DNA of 64,000 nucleotides from JBGPTK01 sp963797765 (GTDB taxonomy: Bacteria > Acidobacteriota > Terriglobia > Acidiferrales > UBA7541). The notes beneath the pieces were generated by a model, which was not told the origin of the DNA, searched no databases, and saw nothing but the letters and a program-made list of their open reading frames with translations. Positions 49,597 through 59,013 of the stretch are shown here, in pieces. The stretch lies in NCBI GenBank assembly GCA_963797765.1, contig CAWCQU010000002.1, forward strand, positions 1,240,001 through 1,304,000, read 5' to 3'. A program made the translations under genes and the position numbers. Within the stretch, counting starts at the first letter, position 1. Every line of letters begins with the position of its first letter.

Positions 49597-50274
49597 GTGG
49601 CAAAAGTGAACGATAAACGGAAGCTTCGTGTTTGCCTGCTTTCGAGCCATCCGCTCGTATTGCAGGACTTTGAGCGCGCACTCACCGGCTCGGAATTTGA
49701 ACCCTTGTTGCGTCCGCTGGAATCCACCCTCGTGCCGCAATTGCGCAAGATGACCATGCCGCGCGCGGCCATCTATGTGGTGGATGCCAGCTTGCCCCGG
49801 CCCGCGCTCGAGGCGCTCGTCGGAGGAATCCTGGAACACTATCCGGCGGCGCGCGTATTGGTGGTGGCCGAAGATTTCACCGAAGCCAATAGTTTTTCTC
49901 TATTGCGCATCGGCGTGAAGGGACTGGTTACCTACGCGGATACGCATGAACAATTGCAGCGGGCGCTGCCCCAGGTGGCTGCGGGCGGCTTCTGGGTGCC
50001 TCGTCCGGTTCTCTCGCGATTCGTGGATACGATCCTGCGCGGCACCTCCGGCCATCGCATCAAAATCAGCGGCGCAAGCGACCTGAGCCGGCGCGAACAA
50101 GAAGCTCTGGATGCATTGCTCGAAAATCTTTCCAATAAAGAAATCGCTTCGAAACTTCACATCTCCGAGCGAACCGTAAAATTCCACGTATCCAATTTGC
50201 TTCAGAAATTCGGCGTGCGGCGCCGCGCCGATTTGATTTTGCTTTGTTACCAGCGCCGCCCACCCACTACTTAA
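49597..50274 (+). CDS. LuxR/NarL-type response regulator with degenerate receiver
   Basis: The 225-residue protein starts at GTG 49597. The C-terminal helix-turn-helix is classic LuxR (LSRREQEALDALLENLSNKEIASKLHISERTVKFHVSNLLQKFGV). The N-terminal receiver-like half (RVCLLSSHPLVLQDFERAL) lacks the acidic pair, having Ser-Ser-His instead; an Asp remains in YVVDASLP and a Lys in GVKGLV. It may be phosphorylation-independent. No partner kinase is adjacent. Confidence 0.88.
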   Translation: MAKVNDKRKLRVCLLSSHPLVLQDFERALTGSEFEPLLRPLESTLVPQLRKMTMPRAAIYVVDASLPRPALEALVGGILEHYPAARVLVVAEDFTEANSFSLLRIGVKGLVTYADTHEQLQRALPQVAAGGFWVPRPVLSRFVDTILRGTSGHRIKISGASDLSRREQEALDALLENLSNKEIASKLHISERTVKFHVSNLLQKFGVRRRADLILLCYQRRPPTT

Positions 50275-50772
50275 TCCGCCGCGCAACATCGATTTTCTCG
50301 AGGCCTATTTCGCGCCGCGTCTTTTCCTCAAATAAACACGCACACTTCCGCTGTAACACCTGCGGCAGTGTTTTTGTTTGTCCGTCATCCTGAGCCGCCA
50401 TTCTTACCTTAGCTCCGAAGGACGCGCAGCGCGCTTTCTGCGTCCCGATGTCGTTGATCGGGACGAGGGATCCAGCGAAGTATTCGCGGGAACGAACCAG
50501 TTCCATGCGGGGGCAGTCGTCCTCCGCGGTTCCGAACGATCAACACCTGGCCAAGCGGCGCGATGCCATCCATCGGAAGTGATGCTCCAGAAAAAGGAAA
50601 ATAGTTTCCCGCACAGCCGTATTTCGTCGAAAGCGTTAACACCTCCCCGAAACGCCACTCAAATGTAAGCATCCACAAACTTTACGGTCTCATCGGTATC
50701 CCTTGCCGCCCTGGAAGGGAGATTGCTTTACCCAATTGCTCGTTAACTTCTCCCATAGGAAGGTAAACAACT
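50275..50772. other. Intergenic region before glmS
   Basis: About 500 nt without a convincing gene. GTCATCCTGAGC at 50384 and GAGGGATCC at 50465 resemble the two ends of the dispersed repeat listed at 45767. The glmS Shine-Dalgarno sequence AGGAAGG lies at 50757-50763. No glmS ribozyme core was recognised. Confidence 0.35.
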
Positions 50773-52632
50773 GTGTGCGGAATCGTCGGATACCTAGGCT
50801 CGCGGCCACTGATACCCCTGCTGATTGATGGATTGCGCAGGCTCGAATATCGCGGCTATGACTCCGCCGGCGTTGCGGTTGCCGGCAATGGACATGGCCT
50901 GGTAGTTCGCCGCACGCCGGGCAAATTGATCAAGCTTGAGGAATCGCTCGCGGCCAATCCCGTGGAAGGCACGTACGGCGTGGGCCACACGCGCTGGGCC
51001 ACGCACGGCCAGCCCAGCGAACGGAACGCGCATCCGCACCAGGATTGCAGCAGCCGCCTCGCGGTTGTCCACAATGGCATCATTGAGAATTATTCTTCGC
51101 TCAAGGAGCGCCTCACCGCCGCGGGCCACACCTTCGCCAGCGATACGGATAGCGAAGTGGTCGCCCACCTGATCGAAGGCTTTATGAAAGGCAAGGGCGA
51201 CGTGGTGGCAGCCGTTCGCCAGGCCGTGGCTGAATTGCGCGGCTCATTCGCGCTGGCCGTCATCTCGCTCGACGATCCCGAGAAAATCGTCACTGCTCGC
51301 CTCGGCGCTCCGGTGATCGTTGGCGTCGGCGATAACGAAACATTCGTCGCTTCCGACGTGCTTCCTGTTCTGCCCTACACGCGGCAGATCATTTACCTGG
51401 AGGATGGTGAGATCGCCGTACTCAGCCGCAGCGGAATCGAGTTGTCGGATTTCCATGGATCGCCACGCCAGCGCGCCCCTCAGCAAGTGATGTGGGATGC
51501 CCAGCGCGCCGAAAAGGGCGGCTTCCAGCATTTCATGCTGAAGGAAATCTTCGAGCAACCCTGCGCCATTCGCGACACGCTCGATCAGCGCGTCCAGTGG
51601 GACGCGGGAAGAGTGGATCTCTCCGAACTCGGCTCGGTGGATTACGCGCTCTCGAATATCGATCGCATTCACATGATTGCCTGCGGCACTTCCTTGCACG
51701 CCGGGCTGGTCGGCAAATGGATGATCGAAACTCTGGCGCGCATTCCCGTCGAAATCGATTACGCCTCGGAGTATCGCTATCGCAATCCCGTCGTCGACAG
51801 CAAAACTCTCGCCGTCCTGATCAGCCAGTCTGGCGAAACCGCCGATACCCTGGCCGCCGGCCGTGAAGCCCGCGAGAAAGGCGCGTTGACCATCGCCATC
51901 TCCAACGTGCCCGGCAGCACACTGACCCGCGAGTCCGATGCCACTCTCATCACTCACGCCGGTCCTGAAGTCGGCGTTGCCGCTACAAAAACTTTTACGG
52001 CTCAATTGACTTCACTGCTCCTGCTCGCGCTCGAAATCGCCCAGCGCAAAAACCGGCTCAATCCCGTTGCCGAACGCGCCTTGCTCGAGGAATTGGCGCG
52101 CATCCCGGCCCGCCTCGAAAAGGCTCTCGAAACCAACGACGAAATCGCCAAACTGGCCAAGCGCTTGTCCAAAGCCAGTGATTTCCTGTTCCTCGGCCGC
52201 GGATTGCACTTCCCTCTGGCACTCGAAGGCGCCCTGAAATTAAAGGAAATCTCCTACATCCACGCCGAAGGCTATCCAGCCGGCGAGATGAAACACGGGC
52301 CCAACGCGTTGATCGACGATGAGCTTCCAGTCGTGTTCATCGCCACCTATGAACCCGGCAATCCGGAATCCGAGCTGCGCTACCAGAAAACGCTCAGCAA
52401 CATGGAAGAAGTGAAGGCGCGCCAGGGCATCGTGATCGGCATCGTGAATGAAGGCGACCTGGAAGCCCGCTTCCTTTGCGATGGCGTGATCGAAATTCCG
52501 CCCACGATGGATTTGCTCTTGCCGCTGCTTTCCATCGCGCCGTTGCAATTGCTGGCCTACCACATCGCCACCATTCGTGGCTGCGACGTGGACCAGCCGC
52601 GCAATCTGGCGAAATCGGTCACCGTCGAATAA
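50773..52632 (+). CDS. glmS: Glutamine--fructose-6-phosphate aminotransferase (isomerizing)
   Basis: The 619-residue enzyme starts at GTG 50773, exposing Cys2 of MCGIVGYLG as the glutaminase nucleophile after Met removal. The N-terminal class II amidotransferase domain (RRLEYRGYDSAG, GVGHTRWATHG) is followed by two SIS domains (MIACGTSLHAGLVGKWMIE, ISQSGETADTLAA, HAEGYPAGEMKHGP) and the conserved end DQPRNLAKSVTVE. It makes glucosamine-6-phosphate for peptidoglycan and amino-sugar EPS precursors. The length is normal. Confidence 0.98.
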   Translation: MCGIVGYLGSRPLIPLLIDGLRRLEYRGYDSAGVAVAGNGHGLVVRRTPGKLIKLEESLAANPVEGTYGVGHTRWATHGQPSERNAHPHQDCSSRLAVVHNGIIENYSSLKERLTAAGHTFASDTDSEVVAHLIEGFMKGKGDVVAAVRQAVAELRGSFALAVISLDDPEKIVTARLGAPVIVGVGDNETFVASDVLPVLPYTRQIIYLEDGEIAVLSRSGIELSDFHGSPRQRAPQQVMWDAQRAEKGGFQHFMLKEIFEQPCAIRDTLDQRVQWDAGRVDLSELGSVDYALSNIDRIHMIACGTSLHAGLVGKWMIETLARIPVEIDYASEYRYRNPVVDSKTLAVLISQSGETADTLAAGREAREKGALTIAISNVPGSTLTRESDATLITHAGPEVGVAATKTFTAQLTSLLLLALEIAQRKNRLNPVAERALLEELARIPARLEKALETNDEIAKLAKRLSKASDFLFLGRGLHFPLALEGALKLKEISYIHAEGYPAGEMKHGPNALIDDELPVVFIATYEPGNPESELRYQKTLSNMEEVKARQGIVIGIVNEGDLEARFLCDGVIEIPPTMDLLLPLLSIAPLQLLAYHIATIRGCDVDQPRNLAKSVTVE

Positions 52633-52834
52633 TTTTTCGCTTCACCGTGCTTCGACTTTCTCAGAGGCGGGGCTTCTTGGTCCTAATACGGCCGGATGGC
52701 CCCGCTTTCGACTTCTCCAGTGCTTTCATTTCCTCAATTCTTCCTCCGCGATCTCTGCGGTAATTATTTTCTGTGTTTTTTTCAGCCTTCGCAGCGCTTC
52801 ATTCCCAGAGCTTCACTGCTATAATCTTCGAGCA

Positions 52835-54187
52835 ATGCCGACGTTCACCATCGAAAATTTCGGCTGCCGTGCCACGCAAGCGGATACTGCCGCCATCGAA
52901 AGCCAGTTGCTCTCACACGGCTTTTCAAAAGCAGCTTCGCACGCCTCCGCCGACGTAATTGTGCTCAACACCTGCACCGTTACCGCTGCAGCGGATGCCC
53001 AGGCTCGCGATTCCGTGCGCCACATCCACCGCACCAATCCCGCAGCGCGAATTGTCGTGACTGGCTGCTACGCCCAGCGTGCGCCGGAAGATCTCGCGGC
53101 TCTCGAAGGGGTCGCCTGGGTAGTCGGTAATTCACAGCAACATGAAATTCCGAATCTGTTGCGTCGCTCAGCACCTTCATCCGCCGGCGCGCGCGATTTT
53201 GTTTTGCTTTCCGAGCTCGAAATCGAACCACTCTCGCTCGCCCGTGGCCCCGCCAAGATTCTAACCGGCGATATCTTCGCGCAAACGGAAGTGGTCGTCG
53301 CTCCGGTAGCGAATGACGGCGCGGAGCGGACCCGCCCCACCTTGAAAATCCAGGATGGCTGCAACAATCGCTGTTCGTATTGCGTGATTCCGTTCGTTCG
53401 CGGACGCAGCCGCAGCCTCGCACCGGCTCGCGTGCTCGAAGAAATTCGCAAGCTGGTGCAGTCCGGCTACAAAGAAATCGTCCTGAGCGGAATTAATCTA
53501 GGAAGTTACGGCCGGGACCTCGCCCCGCGCGTCGAATTAGAAGATTTGCTTCGCAGCATTCTCAACGATACTTCTCTCGATCGCCTTCGCCTCAGCTCGA
53601 TCGAGCCGCTCGACGTGACGCAAGACCTGATCGGCCTGATTGCGTCCACCGATCGTCTGGCCCGGCACTTTCACATGCCGCTGCAATCCGGCTCCGATCG
53701 CATGTTGCGCGCTATGCGCCGCTGGTATCGCGTCGCGCACTACGCACGCCGCGTCGAACTGATCCATGAACGCTTGCCCGATGCCGCCATTGGCGCCGAT
53801 GTGATCGTTGGTTTTCCGGGCGAGACCGATCAGGATTTTCGCGCGACCTATGACTTCATCGCGCAATTGCCCTTCACCTATTTGCACGTTTTTTCTTTTT
53901 CGGCGCGCCCCGGCACCGAAGCCGCCAATTTTTCGGAAGAAGAAATTCCTCTGCCCGTCATCAAGCAGCGCGCCCGCGAATTGCGGTCGCTTTCCGCAAC
54001 AAAAGCTGCCGCCTTTCGCGCCAAGCAATCCGGCCGCCCGATGCGCGCGCTAACGCTTCACAAGCAAGGCGCCGGTTACACCGAAGCCCTCACCGGCAAT
54101 TACCTGAAGCTCCGCATCCCCGGCCTGCACTCCGCCAACCAATGGATCGAATCAGCAGTTGACCCCGATCCGCTCCCCGCCAGTTGA
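52835..54187 (+). CDS. mtaB: MiaB-like tRNA methylthiotransferase, MtaB type
   Basis: From ATG 52835 the protein has 450 residues. The N-terminal UPF0004 domain carries Cys in NFGCRATQAD, LNTCTVT and VTGCYAQR. The radical SAM motif is IQDGCNNRCSYCVIPFVRGRSRS (CxxxCxxC). A TRAM-like end follows (RPMRALTLHKQGAGYTEAL). The GCRATQAD and GCNNRCSYC patterns fit the MtaB branch, which methylthiolates t6A37 in tRNA, better than MiaB or RimO. The longer frame to 52577 is a non-coding extension. Confidence 0.9.
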   Translation: MPTFTIENFGCRATQADTAAIESQLLSHGFSKAASHASADVIVLNTCTVTAAADAQARDSVRHIHRTNPAARIVVTGCYAQRAPEDLAALEGVAWVVGNSQQHEIPNLLRRSAPSSAGARDFVLLSELEIEPLSLARGPAKILTGDIFAQTEVVVAPVANDGAERTRPTLKIQDGCNNRCSYCVIPFVRGRSRSLAPARVLEEIRKLVQSGYKEIVLSGINLGSYGRDLAPRVELEDLLRSILNDTSLDRLRLSSIEPLDVTQDLIGLIASTDRLARHFHMPLQSGSDRMLRAMRRWYRVAHYARRVELIHERLPDAAIGADVIVGFPGETDQDFRATYDFIAQLPFTYLHVFSFSARPGTEAANFSEEEIPLPVIKQRARELRSLSATKAAAFRAKQSGRPMRALTLHKQGAGYTEALTGNYLKLRIPGLHSANQWIESAVDPDPLPAS

Positions 54188-54215
54188 ACTGGACGCGAAG
54201 AGAATCAAGCCGGCA

Positions 54216-54240
54216 GTCATCCCGAGCAACGCGAGGGATC
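54216..54240 (-). repeat. Diverged copy of the dispersed repeat
   Basis: GTCATCCCGAGC followed by GAGGGATC is the reverse-complement form of the element at 45767-45792, with several substitutions, in the gap between the MtaB-like and AcpS genes. Confidence 0.4.
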
Positions 54241-54350
54241 AAGAGAAAGCCAAAAATACTTGAAGAGCAGGGATTGTTTCGCGCGCCAAACTTGGTGCGC
54301 CTCCGCATCGGAGGAGGGTTTAAACTTCTGCTGCAAATTGCCAAGCCACG

Positions 54351-54728
54351 TCAGCTCTCAAAAATTACTTGCGCGAATGCTAAATTCCCGCTGTGAGTAA
54401 TCGAAATCGAAATATTCTTCGCGCCTAGACGATCCGCAAATTCTTTCGCTACTCCCGCTAAACGCAGCGTCGGTTTTCCGCCCGGCAAGTTCACCACTTC
54501 AATATCGCGCCAGCGCACTCCGCGCCGCCAGCCCGTCCCGAGCGCCTTCATCGTCGCTTCCTTCACCGCGAACCGTCCCGCATAGCGCTCGCCCTTCTGT
54601 TTGTGCCGCTCGCAATAAGCAATCTCAATTGGCGTGTAAATCCGTTTCAGAAACGCATCCCCGCGCCGCCCGATGGTGGCCTCGATCCGGTCGATTTCCG
54701 CGATATCCACTCCCATTCCAACTATCAT
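54351..54728 (-). CDS. acpS: Holo-[acyl-carrier-protein] synthase
   Basis: Starting at the ATG at 54728 (GGAG 9 nt upstream; ATG 54743 is less well placed) the protein has 125 residues, the usual AcpS length. MIVGMGVDIAEIDRIE carries the metal-binding Asp, and ERYAGRFAVKEATMKALGTG is the second signature with the catalytic Glu. ISITHSGNLAFAQVI closes the fold. It transfers phosphopantetheine from CoA to acyl carrier protein. Confidence 0.96.
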   Translation of the reverse strand: MIVGMGVDIAEIDRIEATIGRRGDAFLKRIYTPIEIAYCERHKQKGERYAGRFAVKEATMKALGTGWRRGVRWRDIEVVNLPGGKPTLRLAGVAKEFADRLGAKNISISITHSGNLAFAQVIFES

Positions 54729-54852
54729 CAGCGCCTGCTCCATTCCTCGCTATTTCTGTCCAGCGTGATTCTGCGAAAACCCACCGCTCGACCTGAATAC
54801 TCGCCACAACATTGCTGGTACCCCAATTTGAGAGTCGATAGGTTTTTAGGGG

Positions 54853-54872
54853 GTCGGAGCTTCAGCTCCGAC
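54853..54872. repeat. REP-like palindrome
   Basis: GTCGGAGCT-TC-AGCTCCGAC is a perfect 9-bp stem with a 2-nt centre, followed by GCGGGCTTCAGCCCCTGAGG, a second smaller stem. Such clustered palindromes are typical of dispersed intergenic elements; only one copy is in the window. Confidence 0.45.
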
Positions 54873-55021
54873 ATTAATGCTTGCAAGAATAGCGGGCTTC
54901 AGCCCCTGAGGCCTCACGCAGAAGGATTGGTGCCAGCCGGCCGCTCCTCGAACCTGAACATTACCCCAACTCGACTCGATATGCATGTTTCCGCGCTTCT
55001 CTCTATAATGGAAGTTCGCGC

Positions 55022-55978
55022 ATGTCCGCCACCGCAAAGTCGAAACTCAGCCGCAAGTCCTCTGGCAAAAAAAACACTCCATGGACAACGCGGCGCTCCC
55101 AGGGCCTCCATCTGCTTCAAGCGCGATCGCTAAATAAATACCCCTGGCTCATCCACGCGTTCACCACCCGCCAGGGCGGCGAAAGCGTACTGGCAGCCCG
55201 CCCGCAAAAATCCAGCGCCGCTCGCGGCTCCGCCGAAAAAGTACTGAATCTCGGATTCACCGACTGGGACTCTCGCGATCGCGTCATCTCGAATCGCGCA
55301 AAGCTTCTTACCGCGCTTGGCGTTCGCAACATGCAGCTGATCACGCTAAAACAAATCCATTCCGATGTTATTCACGTTTTCGATTCCGTCCCCGCCGAAA
55401 TTTTGCAAGGCGACGCCGCAATCACGCGCACGCCCGGCTTGTTTCTCGCGGCTCAAACCGCCGATTGCATTCCCATTCTTCTCGCCGATCCCAAGAATCG
55501 CGCCATCGCCGCGATCCATTCCGGCTGGCGAGGCACCTTGCTCCGCATCACCGCCAAAACGCTTGGCCGCATGCAAATGGTTTACGGCACTCGTCCCGCC
55601 GATGTGGTTGCCGCCATCGGTCCGGGAATCGGCCGCTGCTGTTACGAAGTAGGAGTGGAAGTAGTGAAGGAATTTGCCGCGCAGTTTCCGCAAGCCGCCG
55701 ATTGGTTTACCGGCCCCTACGAACAATTATCCACCGGCGAAGAACCCAATCCATTTCTCTGGCTGTCCATGTCGCCGCCGGGACACGAGCCCCCGCCCCC
55801 CACCGCGCAACTCGATCTAATCGCCGCGAATCGCGCGATCCTAATCGAAGCCGGAGTCTCTCCCCGCAACATTACCGTCTCCAATCTCTGCACCAGTTGC
55901 CGCACCGATCTGCTGTTCAGCCACCGTCGCGAAGCCGGCCGCACAGGCCGCCAACTAGCCGTAATCGGAATCCGCTAG
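55022..55978 (+). CDS. pgeF: YfiH/PgeF-family protein (polyphenol oxidase/purine nucleoside phosphorylase family)
   Basis: The 318-residue protein has the family's metal-site residues in LKQIHSDVIHVF (His), AAQTADCIPILLAD (Cys) and AAIHSGWRGTLLRI (His). CTSCRTDLLFSHRREAGRTGRQLAVI forms the typical C-terminus. Family members act on purine nucleosides or on peptidoglycan precursors with wrong first residues; which applies here is unknown. GGAAG lies about 7 nt before the ATG. A basic 40-residue N-terminal extension is unusual. Confidence 0.93.
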   Translation: MSATAKSKLSRKSSGKKNTPWTTRRSQGLHLLQARSLNKYPWLIHAFTTRQGGESVLAARPQKSSAARGSAEKVLNLGFTDWDSRDRVISNRAKLLTALGVRNMQLITLKQIHSDVIHVFDSVPAEILQGDAAITRTPGLFLAAQTADCIPILLADPKNRAIAAIHSGWRGTLLRITAKTLGRMQMVYGTRPADVVAAIGPGIGRCCYEVGVEVVKEFAAQFPQAADWFTGPYEQLSTGEEPNPFLWLSMSPPGHEPPPPTAQLDLIAANRAILIEAGVSPRNITVSNLCTSCRTDLLFSHRREAGRTGRQLAVIGIR

Positions 55979-56054
55979 AAGCCTTTCTCCGCTTCCGCAT
56001 TTCTCTGCGGCCCTCTGCGCAAACTCTGCGTTTCTCTGCGGTAAATCTTTTGAC

Positions 56055-57131
56055 TTAGTTTTTGATCTCCAGTATCGAATGCACTTTCGCAGCCTCGATC
56101 AAAGCCAGTTGCCCGCAAGCCGCAAACACATCCTGTCCCCGCGAATAACGCACAAACGCCAATAGCCCCTTCTCCACCAGAATCCTCCGAAAATCCTCAA
56201 CTCGCCCCGCATCCGGCGCCGCATAAGGCAGGTCTCCCGAATTCCAAGGAATTAAATTAATTTTGCAGCGCAAACCCGCAACCAGCTTGGCCACCCACCG
56301 CGCATCTTCAGGCGCATCGTTAAATCCTCCCAGCAACACATACTCGAAAGTCAAATATTCCCAAGGCCGCAAGGGATACCGCGAGCAAGCCTCCAACAAT
56401 TTCTCGATCGGATATTTCCGATTGATCGGCATAATTTTGTCGCGCTGCTCGTCATTCGAAGCATTCAACGAAATTGCCAGCTTCGGCCTCACTTTTTCCA
56501 AAGCCATCCGCTCGATTCCCGGAACGATTCCGCTGGTCGAAAGAGTCACGTGCTTCGGCGAAATCCCGATCGCCTTAGGATCGAGCAGAATCCGCAATGC
56601 CGTCATCACTGGTTCGTAATTCAACAGCGGCTCGCCCTGGCCCATCAGCACTACGTTGGTCTGCGGTTTCAGCACCGCTCGGTTTTCCTCCAGCGCCACC
56701 AGAACCTGGCCAATAATCTCTCCCGCCGTCAAATTGCGGATCAAGCCGAGCGTGGCTGTAAGGCAGAAATGGCAATCCACCGCGCAACCTGCCTGCGTGG
56801 AAATACAAATCGTCTGGCGATTTTCTTCGGGCATGAAAACTGCTTCAATCGTCGCCGGCCGCGCGCCCGTTTCTCCCGCCGCCAATGCGAGCACGTAACG
56901 AATGCTTCCATCCGACGAATGATAGCGCTGCACCATCTTCGGCAATTCGATCGCTGCCTCGCGCGCCAGCCGTTCGCGCAGCGCGGCCGGCAGATTCGTC
57001 ATAGCCGCAAGATCAAAGCGCCGCTCCGCGTACAGCGCATGATAAATCTGTCCGCCGCGATACGCAGGCTCGCCCAGCCGCGCCGCCAGTTCACGCAATT
57101 CCTCAACGGATTGTCCCAATAAATTGTTCAT
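56055..57131 (-). CDS. rlmN: 23S rRNA/tRNA (adenine-C2)-methyltransferase
   Basis: The 358-residue enzyme has the radical SAM motif STQAGCAVDCHFC (CxxxCxxC) and NVVLMGQGEPLLNY (glycine-rich SAM site). LSTSGIVPGIERMA, ISLNASNDEQRDKIMPINRKYP and the C-terminal FVRYSRGQDVFAACGQL carry the second catalytic Cys. It methylates A2503 of 23S rRNA and A37 of some tRNAs. It is divergent from the cysteine dioxygenase-like gene. Confidence 0.97.
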   Translation of the reverse strand: MNNLLGQSVEELRELAARLGEPAYRGGQIYHALYAERRFDLAAMTNLPAALRERLAREAAIELPKMVQRYHSSDGSIRYVLALAAGETGARPATIEAVFMPEENRQTICISTQAGCAVDCHFCLTATLGLIRNLTAGEIIGQVLVALEENRAVLKPQTNVVLMGQGEPLLNYEPVMTALRILLDPKAIGISPKHVTLSTSGIVPGIERMALEKVRPKLAISLNASNDEQRDKIMPINRKYPIEKLLEACSRYPLRPWEYLTFEYVLLGGFNDAPEDARWVAKLVAGLRCKINLIPWNSGDLPYAAPDAGRVEDFRRILVEKGLLAFVRYSRGQDVFAACGQLALIEAAKVHSILEIKN

Positions 57132-57270
57132 GATTGGCTGGCTTCCCGCGCGCTTGCACGCCCTTCAAATAATGATAGCATGGGGCCCGAACGGATTTCG
57201 GCGCCCGGTTACAGCGCAGGCGAGCTACAATTTAGGCACCGTACATGGAGAAGTTTCGGAGGCCCCGGAA

Positions 57271-57852
57271 ATGCCGCAACGTCTGGAAATCGGGAAATGG
57301 GTGGAGCAGCTTGCATCCATTCCCGCGCGTGAATTCACTCTTGATCATGTCGGTGATTTTGTGCGCGAAAATCTAGTGCAGCCGGAAACCCTGGCGCCCT
57401 ATCTTTTCTACGCGAAAAGTCATTACACGCGAAATTTGATATTCAAGTGTGATCTGTTCGAAGTGATGGCCATCTGCTGGGAAATCGGATTGGTCAGCCG
57501 CATCCACAATCATCGCGATCAGAATTGCTGGATGTCGACTCCCATCGGCAAATTGCGCGTGCAGAATTTCAGGGTGGAAGATCATGACGTTTCCCGCCAC
57601 ACTTGCCATCTCACTCCCTCGGATGCCTATGATATGGACGCCGAGCATCCCGGCATCGTCCAGCCCGAAGAACCGGTGCACCAGGTTTTGAATCTTCCTG
57701 AATTCGGCCAGCGCGCCACCAGCGTCCATATTTATTCAAAGCCCTACGATTCCTGTGAAGTTTATTTGCTTGAAAAAGGCGTCTACGCCGACGCGCCCTT
57801 GCACTATTCCAGCGAGTACGGCCAGCTTTCACCCACCGAAAAGTTGTTCTGA
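57271..57852 (+). CDS. Cysteine dioxygenase-family cupin protein
   Basis: From ATG 57271 (GGAGG 8 nt upstream) the protein has 193 residues. The iron site is visible as VSRIHNHRDQNCWMS (H-x-H) and ATSVHIYSKPYDSCEVY (third His), as in bacterial cysteine dioxygenases. The Cys in QNCWM is near the position of the Cys-Tyr crosslink residue, but this cannot be confirmed. It would oxidise cysteine or a related thiol to a sulfinate. The longer frame to 57124 overlaps rlmN and is not used. The next gene starts 5 nt after the stop. Confidence 0.9.
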   Translation: MPQRLEIGKWVEQLASIPAREFTLDHVGDFVRENLVQPETLAPYLFYAKSHYTRNLIFKCDLFEVMAICWEIGLVSRIHNHRDQNCWMSTPIGKLRVQNFRVEDHDVSRHTCHLTPSDAYDMDAEHPGIVQPEEPVHQVLNLPEFGQRATSVHIYSKPYDSCEVYLLEKGVYADAPLHYSSEYGQLSPTEKLF

Positions 57853-57857
57853 CCCGC

Positions 57858-58880
57858 ATGGATCACGGCGCCCCGGAAGAAGCTCGTTGGTTCCGCTCCG
57901 AACCGCGCCGCAATGTGCCGGCATCAGATTTGGAGAGAATCGTTCACGCCGTGTTTCCGCGCGCCCGAGTGATCGAAATTCATCCGCTCGGCGACGGCTT
58001 GCGCAATTCCAATTACAAGCTTCGGCTTGAGACTGTGCCCGGATGGATTGTGCTGCGAATTTATGAACACGATCCGTCGCTCTGCCAAAAAGAACTGGAC
58101 CTGATGCGGCTCGTCGCAGCCTCCGTGCCGGTGCCGGAAATAGTTTACGCCGCGCCCATCGGCTTCGATAATTTTCCGCCGTTCACCCTGGCGCGCTTTG
58201 TGAATGGCATCACGTTTCGCGAACTTCGCCGCGGTGGCGATCTGGAAGCCATCGCCCAAGCGGCATATTCCGCTGGCGAGACGCTCGCCGCGATCGGGCG
58301 CGTCACTTTCCCAAAGTCCGGCTGGATTACTCCCGGACCCAATGTTGGATCGCCGCTGATGGAAGGCCGCGATCCCTTTCCGCGCTTTGTGGATTGCTGC
58401 CTCGAGTCGGCGAATCTGCGGCAGCGCCTGTCACTGGACTTGCGGAAACGCACCAGCGAGTTGGCGTGGTCCTTCGCTGCGCAATTCGCCACACTCGATA
58501 ATGAAACTCGCCTCGTTCACGGCGATTTCAACAAACGCAACCTTCTGGTGCATCAAATCGCCGGACGGTGGGCGGTCGCCGCCGTGCTCGACTGGGAATT
58601 TGCCGTTTCCGGTTCCCCGCTGGCCGATTTCGGCAATTTTCTCCGCTACGAATTGTCGGCGCGCCCTCTCGCCGAGCCGCACTTCTCGTCAGGTTTCTTG
58701 AATGCAGGAGGCGCGTTGCCTGAAAATTGGCGCCGCCTCGCGCGCCTGGTCGATCTGATCGCACTTTGTGAAAGTCTCACTCGCGACGAGCTCCCGCACG
58801 ATATTGCCGCCGAGCTTGTGGAACTCGTTCGCGCGATTATCGAAAATCGCGATCCGCAATTTGCGAATGCTGTTCCATAG
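57858..58880 (+). CDS. APH-family phosphotransferase (aminoglycoside/choline kinase-like)
   Basis: The 340-residue protein has GDGLRNSNYKLRL (nucleotide loop), WIVLRIYEHDP (ATP Lys replaced by Arg in VLRIYE), catalytic ETRLVHGDFNKRNLLV (HGDxxxxN) and AVLDWEFAVSGSPLADFG (metal Asp). The substrate is unknown. It is cotranscribed with the cysteine dioxygenase-like gene (5 nt gap). A direct link to thiol metabolism is possible but unsupported. Confidence 0.9.
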   Translation: MDHGAPEEARWFRSEPRRNVPASDLERIVHAVFPRARVIEIHPLGDGLRNSNYKLRLETVPGWIVLRIYEHDPSLCQKELDLMRLVAASVPVPEIVYAAPIGFDNFPPFTLARFVNGITFRELRRGGDLEAIAQAAYSAGETLAAIGRVTFPKSGWITPGPNVGSPLMEGRDPFPRFVDCCLESANLRQRLSLDLRKRTSELAWSFAAQFATLDNETRLVHGDFNKRNLLVHQIAGRWAVAAVLDWEFAVSGSPLADFGNFLRYELSARPLAEPHFSSGFLNAGGALPENWRRLARLVDLIALCESLTRDELPHDIAAELVELVRAIIENRDPQFANAVP

Positions 58881-59013
58881 AGAATGAATCGGCTGCAATG
58901 AACCGGAAAATCCCGCAACTGATGTTGCGATACATCAACCTCTGGCCGCCATTCCTTGCTGGGGAGCCTTCTATGGTTCGGACGCGTTGCGTCCCGCGCT
59001 TCGCTGCCTTAGT

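Noticed and set aside
50660..50772. Possible glmS ribozyme upstream of glmS
   Set aside because: No recognisable ribozyme core; the leader is short and the start has an ordinary Shine-Dalgarno sequence.
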